A DNA stretch of 12,723 nucleotides from JAGTVB01 sp964624765 (lineage in GTDB: Bacteria; Pseudomonadota; Gammaproteobacteria; HK1): contig CAZUZO010000103.1 in NCBI GenBank assembly GCA_964624765.1, positions 1 to 12,723 of the forward strand, read 5' to 3'. The notes below the pieces were generated by a model that was not told the DNA's origin, ran no database searches, and worked only from the letters and a program-made list of their open reading frames with translations. A program made the translations under genes and the position numbers. This document shows positions 6,457-12,702 of the stretch, in pieces; position 1 is the first letter of the stretch; every line of letters begins with the position of its first letter.

Positions 6457-6819
6457 ATGCGGGCCATAGACGTCAACGAGCACCTCATTACTGAACTGGC
6501 GACAGGGCAAGAGGAGCAGATTACCCGCCTGACCTATCGAGATACCTTTCTCCGGCTCAGCGACCTCGGGGCCTACCCTGAAGCCTTCGCCGCAAGCATC
6601 TGCCAAAGCGCCGGCCTGAGAAACATTCTGGTTCACGACTACAACGACGTGGACCACCGAATTCTACACGCATCCATTCGCACCTGCCTGCGCAACTACC
6701 ATGGTATGCTTTTCACCCTCGGGCGAATACCGCGGTCAGATGCAATGAGGTTTGAAATGAAAGCAACCATCGGTGAAGAATCACGATCGCAAGAGCTTGC
6801 CAACGGCGCTATCGGGTAG
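6457..6819 (+). CDS. HepT-like (DUF86) toxin-family protein, N-terminally truncated
   Basis: A 120-residue product whose middle part carries the HepT signature GLRNILVHDYNDVD: the RX4HxY motif with Arg55, His60 and Tyr62. In the HepT-MntA toxin-antitoxin system this motif forms the RNase centre, and its Tyr is the target of MntA AMPylation. Full HepT/DUF86 proteins usually have about 40 more N-terminal residues. The frame stays open upstream to a stop at 6400-6402 but contains no start codon there, so the 5' part seems lost. ATG 6457 does have AAGGAG 11 nt upstream and could be translated. No MntA-type nucleotidyltransferase partner is adjacent, and the tail beyond about residue 90 looks non-homologous. 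It is probably a decaying remnant of a toxin-antitoxin module. Confidence 0.65.
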   Translation: MRAIDVNEHLITELATGQEEQITRLTYRDTFLRLSDLGAYPEAFAASICQSAGLRNILVHDYNDVDHRILHASIRTCLRNYHGMLFTLGRIPRSDAMRFEMKATIGEESRSQELANGAIG

Positions 6820-6834
6820 CGCCGCCGGTTTTTT
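6805..6834 (+). terminator. Possible terminator between convergent genes
   Basis: A perfect 7-bp stem GGCGCTA / TAGCGCC (6805-6811 and 6817-6823) encloses the 5-base loop TCGGG. It is followed after five bases by TTTTTT (6829-6834). The stop codon of the HepT-like gene lies in the stem, and the convergent DUF2505 gene's stop (6809-6811) lies in the other arm. The offset T-run makes it a sub-optimal intrinsic terminator for the plus strand. Confidence 0.4.
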
Positions 6835-7327
6835 CACTGGTTCCGATCGCCTCGGCGTATTCGATAATCAGCTGCCGATAGTCTTGTGCCGGCTTCTCGA
6901 ATTCCTGGGCGATCAATTGTGTGAGAAAGTAGCCGAGGACGGGGATCCACACCAAGATGGTGACCTCATGCGCCAGCAGCGTCCCGCCGTCTCGCGGCTG
7001 TAGCCGATAGATTCCGCTTAGCTCCAGCAGTCTTCCCGCTTCCCCTGAATAGTGCCAACCCACCGTTCGCGCTTCGCTGTCATAGCGAAACGTGGTCACG
7101 GTCGCGACCGTCCCACGGCGATTCAATGCGCCGGTCATACTGCGTCGGTATTCGGTTGTGCGCAACTCGAATAGTTTGTATCGTTCCCTCTCCTCAAGCA
7201 TCTGGAATGCGCTGGCGATGACACCGTCTCTCTGCTTGTCGCGCTCAATGTTGAATTGCGGATCACAAAGCACCTGGGCGATACGTTCCCAGGCAAAGGG
7301 CAGCGTGAACGAGTGAAAAAGTTTCAT
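6809..7327 (-). CDS. DUF2505-like SRPBCC (START-fold) protein
   Basis: A 172-residue protein resembling the DUF2505 branch of the SRPBCC/START-fold superfamily, whose members enclose a hydrophobic ligand cavity. The N-terminal MKLFHSFTLPFAWERIAQVL pattern, with a helix after the first strand, is typical. The middle consists of alternating strands (TVATVTTFRYD, GIYRLQP), and a long C-terminal amphipathic helix (LTQLIAQEFEKPAQDYRQLI) closes the fold. The start at 7327 is supported by GAGGAA 5 nt upstream; the frame continues upstream without conserved sequence. No signal peptide is seen. Its 3' end overlaps the convergent HepT-like gene by 11 nt, and its 5' end faces the ZIP-cNBD gene 166 nt away. 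Ligand and role are unknown. Confidence 0.75.
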   Translation of the reverse strand: MKLFHSFTLPFAWERIAQVLCDPQFNIERDKQRDGVIASAFQMLEERERYKLFELRTTEYRRSMTGALNRRGTVATVTTFRYDSEARTVGWHYSGEAGRLLELSGIYRLQPRDGGTLLAHEVTILVWIPVLGYFLTQLIAQEFEKPAQDYRQLIIEYAEAIGTSEKTGGATR

Positions 7328-7420
7328 CGATTTCCTCGCCGTGGTCGTCTCATCGTTTTCGGCGGGGGGACTTCCCAGGAGGGCACACCGCACCCCGAAT
7401 CGAGCATCCGTTCGGCCCTT

Positions 7421-7444
7421 CCAGCGCCAGGTCCACAGCGCTGG
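7421..7444. promoter_or_regulatory. Inverted repeat between divergent genes
   Basis: CCAGCGC (7421-7427) and GCGCTGG (7438-7444) form a perfect 7-bp inverted repeat with a 10-base spacer. It lies 50 bp upstream of the ZIP-cNBD start and about 94 bp upstream of the DUF2505 start. It could be an operator for a dimeric regulator or merely a GC-rich chance palindrome. No clear -35/-10 boxes were recognised beside it. Confidence 0.25.
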
Positions 7445-7493
7445 AGGCGCGCCACTGTTCACGCCCCCGCCGTGCCGGCTACCTCATAACCCC

Positions 7494-9326
7494 ATGGTGC
7501 TGGAATCGGTAGCCGGAACCGCCTTCTTGATGGGGATCTTGAGCGCCTGCTCGTTGCCGCTAGGTGCCATGACGTCGGTGTACTGGCAACCCAGCGACCG
7601 CACGGTGGCATTCCTCATGGCTTTTGGCGGCGGCGCCCTGCTGGCGGCCCTCACCATCGATCTGGTAGGTTCGGCCGTCGCGCGCGGGCATTTTAATTTC
7701 CTCGCCTTCGGATGCATGTTCGGTGGCCTACTTTTCGTTGCATTGAACCAGATCGTCAATGACTACGGCGGTTTCCTGCGCAAGGCCTCCACCACCATCT
7801 ATCACCTGCGCCGCGAGGAGCATCGCCGCTTTAAGCGACTGTTCTCAGATCTGGGTCGCCTCGATGTCTTCAAGGAAGTCTCATTATCCGAATTCAAGGG
7901 ACTGGTGAGCTACATTCGCAGTGAGCGCTACCAAGGAGGAAGCTGGATCTATCGGCCCGGTGATCCCTGCGATGCGCTCTATGTAGTCGCCGACGGCACC
8001 GTGGAGTTGCTGCATCCCAAGCACGCCGATCAGCCGAAGGAACGGCTCCATCGCAACGATGCATTCGGTCGTTTGGCGTTCCTGACCGGCGCTCCCCACG
8101 CCAATGGAGCCCTTGCCACCGGCAACACGACCGTCTGGGTACTGCCCAGAATGGCATTTATCCACCTGTTGCCCAACTCACCAACCCTGCAGCAAGCGGT
8201 GCACCGCTGGCTAAGGAGCACCGAGGTTTCGCGCTATCTACAAGAAAGTCATGGTATGAGCGCCGAGCAGGTCCAGCAATGGGCCGATACGGCAGTGGCC
8301 AGTCTTGGGGCAAAAGGGACGATAGCGTCTGCAGTCGCGCTGGCACGTAAGGATCAGGAATTTCGCTCGGTAGCAAACCAGGTCGGCCGCTTACCCCTAT
8401 TTGCCGATCTTCCAGCTAACGAGCTCGAAGCGATCGCCTCAAGTATCCTGTTCAAACGCCACCAGCGAGGCGAACCCTTGTTCCATCCCGGCGATCCGGC
8501 TGATCGATTGTACATCATCGAGCATGGCGAGGTGTCATTGCTGGATCCTCGCCGGCGGGGAGAAAAGCCAACGTACCTAACCGATCATGAGGCATTCGGC
8601 GGCCTGTCCTTCTTGACCGGCGCCCGCCACAGCGTGTCGGCCGTCACCACTGAGGATACGACCGTGTGGGTGCTTCGAAAAAGGGACTTTGAAGAGCTGC
8701 TCCGACACGCCCCCGCCCTCGCAGAACATGTCAAGGCCTTCCTGCAGCGCGCCGAAGTGGAGAGTTACCTTGAGCGCAAACAGGATTTCGACCATCGGGC
8801 CGCAGCCCGGTGGACGGCCAAGGCCGTCCGGGGCATCGATACGGGCAAGCTCATCCCAGCGGCCACCCTGGCGAGGGCTGAGGTGGCACAGCACACCGGA
8901 GCGGCATTGGCCATCTGGCTGGGGATTATGCTCGACGGTATCCCCGAGTCGTTGGTCATCGGTGCCAGCCTTGCCCACTCCCAAATCAGCCTCTCGCTGC
9001 TTGCAGGCCTATTCCTATCCAATTATCCCGAGGCACTCTCAAGCTCGATCGGCATGCGACAACAAGGCTTCTCCATCAATCGTATCGTACTGATGTGGAC
9101 ATCGTTGATGGTGATCACCGGGATCGGTGCCGCGCTCGGGAATGTGCTCTTTGTGGGAGCCGGGGCACACACCTTGGCCATCGTCCAAGGTATTGCGGCG
9201 GGCGCCATGCTGACCATGATCGCGCAGACGATGCTGCCGGAGGCCTCGTTCAGAGGGGGTTCTATCGTCGGGTTTTCCACCCTGCTAGGATTCCTGGCGG
9301 CCATCTTTTTTAAAACCCTCGAATGA
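7494..9326 (+). CDS. ZIP-family transporter with two inserted cyclic-nucleotide-binding-like domains
   Basis: A 610-residue inner-membrane protein. Residues 6-31, 36-59 and 67-88 are three hydrophobic segments resembling ZIP TM1-3. Residues about 117-468 form a soluble block with two cNBD-like domains (about 119-245 and 296-425). Residues about 468-610 contain the rest of a ZIP bundle: LDGIPESLVIG (Asp481, Pro484, Glu485), LSNYPEAL (Pro512, Glu513), and GIAAGAMLTMIAQTMLPEA. ZIP proteins move divalent metals into the cytoplasm, and their TM3-TM4 loop is cytoplasmic, where this insert sits. The TM4 and TM5 metal-site His residues (HNxPEG, HxxPE) are replaced, so metal specificity or transport itself is uncertain. 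Neither cNBD has a complete cAMP phosphate-binding cassette. ATG 7494 begins the hydrophobic N-terminus directly; no clear Shine-Dalgarno is present, and a GTG at 7497 is an alternative. Confidence 0.85.
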   Translation: MVLESVAGTAFLMGILSACSLPLGAMTSVYWQPSDRTVAFLMAFGGGALLAALTIDLVGSAVARGHFNFLAFGCMFGGLLFVALNQIVNDYGGFLRKASTTIYHLRREEHRRFKRLFSDLGRLDVFKEVSLSEFKGLVSYIRSERYQGGSWIYRPGDPCDALYVVADGTVELLHPKHADQPKERLHRNDAFGRLAFLTGAPHANGALATGNTTVWVLPRMAFIHLLPNSPTLQQAVHRWLRSTEVSRYLQESHGMSAEQVQQWADTAVASLGAKGTIASAVALARKDQEFRSVANQVGRLPLFADLPANELEAIASSILFKRHQRGEPLFHPGDPADRLYIIEHGEVSLLDPRRRGEKPTYLTDHEAFGGLSFLTGARHSVSAVTTEDTTVWVLRKRDFEELLRHAPALAEHVKAFLQRAEVESYLERKQDFDHRAAARWTAKAVRGIDTGKLIPAATLARAEVAQHTGAALAIWLGIMLDGIPESLVIGASLAHSQISLSLLAGLFLSNYPEALSSSIGMRQQGFSINRIVLMWTSLMVITGIGAALGNVLFVGAGAHTLAIVQGIAAGAMLTMIAQTMLPEASFRGGSIVGFSTLLGFLAAIFFKTLE

Positions 9327-9432
9327 CGGCGATTTCAAACCGCCGCATCTCGAGAGCCCTGGAACCAACGCCTGGGCCCATCCTTCCCATGTGGCACGTG
9401 CAAAAGGCGATACCCGCCCCCCATGACACAAA

Positions 9433-9446
9433 CCGCTTCTCAGCGG
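9433..9446 (-). terminator. Weak hairpin at the end of the AsmA gene
   Basis: On the minus strand CCGCT-GAGA-AGCGG forms a 5-bp stem with a tetraloop overlapping the AsmA stop codon, followed by TTTGTGT. The stem is short and the T-tract interrupted, so this is at best a weak intrinsic terminator. The rest of the 113-nt gap 9327-9439 shows nothing else recognisable. Confidence 0.25.
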
Positions 9447-11542
9447 CCCAGGAGACCTTTCAACCCTTCCTGTAACGGGGCAGAGAACTCCTGCGGCACG
9501 ATTTTTTGCAGCCTCTTCTCGATTTGCCTTTCTGCCTCATGCTTTAACCGTTCCTTGGCGACCTTCTCGAGCTTGAGCCCATATTTGAGATCATGGTAAG
9601 GCCCCTTGATGGTGATGGGGACAAACACCCGTTTCTTGTCTTCATCGCCTCGGGCTAACGCAAGGCTCAAGGTATAGTCGACGGTATCGTTGCCGAGATC
9701 GGCGCTCCCCTCACCCTTGCCCAAAATGAGCGAGGTAATGAGCTGCAGATCTCGGTTGCTCAAGACACCCTGGTTGACATCCGCCGAACCGCTGAGGGAC
9801 TCAAAGATGATCGCCTCGGCCGCCGGCCTGGCTGGGCGACCCTCGAGAAACGCCACTGCCGCTTCCACCATCGCGGCGAGCTTCTTGTCGTACAAGGCAC
9901 CCTCGGTGACTGCCATATTGAGCCTGCCTTCGAGGCGCTTCTTCAAATCGGCGACGCCCTCGCCGCGGGTCCGCAGGTTGACCGACACTTCCCCCGTACC
10001 GTCCAGATAGCCTTTACCCTGCTGCAGCGCCGACATCAGCGGCCCCACCTGTATCCCCTGGAGCTCGGAGATGAGACCAAACGTCGGCATCGCACCGCGA
10101 ACGTCTACGGTCAGCCCACCATCGACGCCACCTGCGTAAAGGTCGGCGCGCAACGGCTTAACCGCCACCACTCCCCCCTCGGCATTGAGTTCGGCCACCA
10201 CATTCGATAGCTGCAGATTGGCGACTTTGAGCTCACCGGCTTTGAAATCGCCGGCGGCGTTAAGCTCGCGCAGAGTGTCTGCTGGGATCCCGAGGGTATC
10301 CACTGCGGCTTCCGCTGGGGCCTCGCCCCCCGGTGCCCCCTCGGCGTCCTGAACAGTGGTTTCAGGCGACGGAAAATAACGGTCCAAATCCATTTGGTCC
10401 AGCATCAGCGAAAACCGGATATGGGGCTTTGGGCCTGAGGTAATACGAACTTTCCCGGTCAACGTGGAAGCATCCAGACTCGCCCTTAAGGGGGCGATCT
10501 CCATTGCCTGCTCGTTTCCCTGGAATTGCAGTTGCAACGCTGCTCGCTGTAGGACCTTTGGATCCGCCGGCACGGCCCCTTGTATACCGAGCTGTCGCCA
10601 CAGTTCACGCGGGGAAAACGGTGCCGTTTCCAGGGATCCCTTAATCTGCGGCGCCTGCCGGAGTTGCTGCACATCGAGTTGACCCGTCATAGCCAACTCC
10701 ATGGCCTTTAGGGTCAGTCGGGGGACATTCAGCGTCTGGGTCTGCAGGTCGGCCGTCAGCGTGGTTTTGACCTCGGCCACCACACCGCCGGCGGGCAGTG
10801 ATTCCCCCTTGGCATCAATGGCCAGGGTCATCCCCTCGAAGTGATAGCGCTGTTGCTGAAGATCGGCATTGACCTCGCCCGTCAGTCTAGCACTGGCCTT
10901 CAGCGCAGGGCTCGCGCTCTCCACCCCCAAATCCAGGCTGAGGTCGAAGGGCTCGCCCGCTTTCAGGGCCCCGGTGCGCAGATTGAAAGGCGATACCACC
11001 AGCGCATTGCCGGTTTGAGCGTCCTGCCAGCGTAGTGCCGCATCCTGGATAGTGAGGCCGCCGATGACGACTGCTCCCAACGCCGCGGGACTCTCATCCT
11101 CCACCGGCTTTTCCGGCTGGCTAGGCCGCTCGGGCTCTTTGGGTTGCAACAGGTCGTCCCAATTGGTCAGCCCATCTGCAGAACGGCTCAGATCGAGGCG
11201 TAGCCCGTGCACACTGACGGTGTCGGCTTGCACCTCGCGTCTCAACAGCGGCAACAGCGCCACACTGACCCGCACCCCATCCACCTGCGCAAAAGGGTCA
11301 TCGCCAAACCCTGCCGCATTGCTCAGCCGGGTCTCGGCTAGCTCCAACCCAAGCCAAGGAAAGAACGACAGCTCGATATCGCCTTCGATGGTCAGCGTGC
11401 GGCCGGTGGCTTCGCGAACCTTCCCTGCGATGAGATCCTTGTAGTCATTGGGATCGATGGTGGCGAGCAATACCGCACCCACGCCGAAAACCACCGCCAC
11501 CATCACCACCAAGCCGAGGAGTAGGCGAACGATCCATTTCAT
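9440..11542 (-). CDS. AsmA family protein
   Basis: A 700-residue AsmA-type protein. An N-terminal membrane anchor (residues about 4-27, IVRLLLGLVVMVAVVFG) is followed directly by TIDPNDYKDLIAGKVREATG, matching the start of AsmA, where an NPNDF-type motif follows the anchor. The VSVALLPLLRREVQ segment also corresponds to the family pattern. The rest is a long beta-rich periplasmic region, ending in an AsmA-like C-terminal domain with LKVANLQLSNVVAELNA and VDYTLSLALARGDEDKKR, then a charged helix. AsmA-like proteins are large envelope proteins linked to outer-membrane assembly and, for related members, to lipid transport between membranes. ATG 11542 has AAGGGG 6 nt upstream; the in-frame ATG at 11548 abuts it and is less likely. 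The length is normal and the gene appears intact and monocistronic. Confidence 0.9.
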   Translation of the reverse strand: MKWIVRLLLGLVVMVAVVFGVGAVLLATIDPNDYKDLIAGKVREATGRTLTIEGDIELSFFPWLGLELAETRLSNAAGFGDDPFAQVDGVRVSVALLPLLRREVQADTVSVHGLRLDLSRSADGLTNWDDLLQPKEPERPSQPEKPVEDESPAALGAVVIGGLTIQDAALRWQDAQTGNALVVSPFNLRTGALKAGEPFDLSLDLGVESASPALKASARLTGEVNADLQQQRYHFEGMTLAIDAKGESLPAGGVVAEVKTTLTADLQTQTLNVPRLTLKAMELAMTGQLDVQQLRQAPQIKGSLETAPFSPRELWRQLGIQGAVPADPKVLQRAALQLQFQGNEQAMEIAPLRASLDASTLTGKVRITSGPKPHIRFSLMLDQMDLDRYFPSPETTVQDAEGAPGGEAPAEAAVDTLGIPADTLRELNAAGDFKAGELKVANLQLSNVVAELNAEGGVVAVKPLRADLYAGGVDGGLTVDVRGAMPTFGLISELQGIQVGPLMSALQQGKGYLDGTGEVSVNLRTRGEGVADLKKRLEGRLNMAVTEGALYDKKLAAMVEAAVAFLEGRPARPAAEAIIFESLSGSADVNQGVLSNRDLQLITSLILGKGEGSADLGNDTVDYTLSLALARGDEDKKRVFVPITIKGPYHDLKYGLKLEKVAKERLKHEAERQIEKRLQKIVPQEFSAPLQEGLKGLLGR

Positions 11543-11583
11543 GGGCATCCCCTTGCGCTGGCGGGCTACTGGATAGGAGGCGG

Positions 11584-11591
11584 ATTATAAT
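11584..11591 (-). promoter_or_regulatory. Candidate -10 element for the AsmA gene
   Basis: The palindromic octamer ATTATAAT lies 42 nt upstream of the AsmA start and offers a consensus TATAAT on the minus strand (and, being palindromic, on the plus strand as well). No convincing -35 is seen at 16-18 bp. It lies between the gene and the MITE insertion. Confidence 0.35.
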
Positions 11592-11619
11592 CGCTCCCCC
11601 CTGCGAGCCCCAGCGTTAA

Positions 11620-11836
11620 GAAGCTGTTTTAAAAACGACTGCGCTTGCCATAGCTGCGTTGCGCAGCGGCTCGCCATCCTCATGTACTCCCTTGTACACT
11701 CCGGTGGTTACTCGCCCCATCCTTGGGGCTCGCCGCTTCGGGGCCAGCTTGCAGCTGTTCAAAATCGTTCCCGACGATTTTGTCGCCGCCGTGCGCCTTG
11801 CGACTCCGGCGCTCGTGACATTTTTAAAACAGCTTC
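11620..11836 (+). mobile_element. Complete 217-bp MITE-like element with terminal inverted repeats
   Basis: The left terminus GAAGCTGTTTTAAAAA (11620-11635) is repeated perfectly in inverted orientation at the right terminus (TTTTTAAAACAGCTTC, 11821-11836). The element is bracketed by the direct triplet TAA (11617-11619 and 11837-11839), consistent with a 3-bp target duplication. It encodes no transposase. Internally it holds shorter palindromes, for example GCCCCATCCTTGGGGC near 11714-11729 and AAAATCG/CGATTTT near 11761-11781. A second, partial copy lies inverted at 1-111 and a diverged one at 3618-3720. It occupies most of the 354-nt gap between the AsmA and DUF192 genes; open frames across it are not considered genes. 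Confidence 0.85.
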
Positions 11837-11896
11837 TAAGAGTACGAGCAGGCGTCGTCTTTCGTCGGCCGTGGGCACCGGCCCAAGACACTGCTG

Positions 11897-12373
11897 CTAA
11901 AGCGGCGGCTGATCCAGCGTGGCCACGTCACCGACCTGAATGCCGGCCTCTCGCGCACGGCCTGCATTGATCTCGAGGACATATCGAGCCGGCTGCTCGG
12001 CCGCAAAGACTGCCGGAAACGTTTCCGGCGCCACGTTGTCTCTGATGTGGATAACCCTATGCTGGGCATCGATCCACACTATATCGAGGGGAAAGCGCAT
12101 GTCTTTCATCCAAAACGGCAGCAGCCCTGGGGCAGGAAATACGAAATAGAGGCCTTCGTTCGCGGCCATCGGGCAGACCCCGGAAAGCCCACGCATGCGC
12201 TCCTGACCGGTGCTCGCCACAGCGACGTTAAAAGACGCCTCCCCGACACGCAGCGTATGGGCAAAAGACCATGGGCGCGCGCATTCACTGTCGGCAACAG
12301 CCTGTTCAGGAACCCCCGTGGACAGCGCTATCAGTGCAAGCAACGCCAGGAGATGTCTGGCCATGATCGGCAT
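11897..12373 (-). CDS. Exported DUF192 family protein
   Basis: A 158-residue protein of the DUF192 family (small beta-rich domain, function not established). Residues 8-20 form a hydrophobic signal core and AVA-D at 25-28 is a good signal peptidase I site, so the mature domain is expected in the periplasm. Family hallmarks follow in order: FNVAVASTGQERMRGLSG, GLYFVFPAPG, FWMKDMRFPLDIVWID and YVLEINAGRAREAGIQVGD. The gene is intact and of usual length. The start at 12373 has GAG 7 nt upstream; an in-frame ATG at 12364 would shorten the signal peptide by three residues. It is downstream of a possible small membrane protein on the same strand, with a 91-nt gap. No clear promoter was recognised. 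Confidence 0.9.
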   Translation of the reverse strand: MPIMARHLLALLALIALSTGVPEQAVADSECARPWSFAHTLRVGEASFNVAVASTGQERMRGLSGVCPMAANEGLYFVFPAPGLLPFWMKDMRFPLDIVWIDAQHRVIHIRDNVAPETFPAVFAAEQPARYVLEINAGRAREAGIQVGDVATLDQPPL

Positions 12374-12464
12374 TTAGGTCTCTTTTCCCCGAGTAGGGCA
12401 CCGTTCGTCGCTGCGGCACAGAGTCACCGTCGGGAGCCGATGCCTCGGACTGCCCGGCCCAATA

Positions 12465-12656
12465 TTATCCTCCACCCACGAGAAAAGTCACAATCTTGGG
12501 CATGATCAGGGGCGCGTGACGAAACAGCCACCCCAACCCATAGACCCAAGTGACAGTCGAGACCAGGAGAAAGGGCAGTAAGAAGGACCAAAACTTTAGG
12601 TCCGTGGACAGGCGAATAGAAAACTGTGTATCAGTTGGACTCATCATGAAGTTCAT
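12465..12656 (-). CDS. Possible small membrane protein
   Basis: A 63-residue frame starting MNFMMSPTDTQF with one strong transmembrane segment (FWSFLLPFLLVSTVTWVYGLGWLF, split here for description at about residues 23-46) and a weaker second one, LIMPKIVTFLVGGG, at the C-terminus. The family is not recognised. An upstream TTG at 12671 would add five residues; neither start has a strong Shine-Dalgarno, and ATG 12647 is a further option. Base composition is less GC-rich than its neighbours. It could be co-transcribed with the DUF192 gene 91 nt downstream. The hydrophobic pattern with charged flanks makes a real gene plausible but unproven. Confidence 0.45.
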   Translation of the reverse strand: MNFMMSPTDTQFSIRLSTDLKFWSFLLPFLLVSTVTWVYGLGWLFRHAPLIMPKIVTFLVGGG

Positions 12657-12702
12657 GATATCCAACCCCAACTGCCATGACAGTGAAATAAGTCCTGAGA
12701 GA

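Noticed and set aside
7341..7493. N-terminal extension of the ZIP-cNBD protein from 7341
   Set aside because: The 51 extra residues are Arg/Pro-rich and would precede a normal N-terminal membrane segment; they overlap the divergent DUF2505 leader.
9327..9439. CGGCG/CGCCG hairpin after the ZIP-cNBD stop as a terminator
   Set aside because: The stem is only five base pairs with a long loop and no following T-run.
11616..11891. 91-codon minus-strand frame across the MITE
   Set aside because: It runs from one terminal repeat through the other and into the DUF192 3' flank; most of it is repeat DNA with no domain or Shine-Dalgarno.
12047..12505. 152-codon plus-strand frame opposite DUF192
   Set aside because: The minus strand encodes a clear DUF192 protein with all motifs; the plus frame has none.
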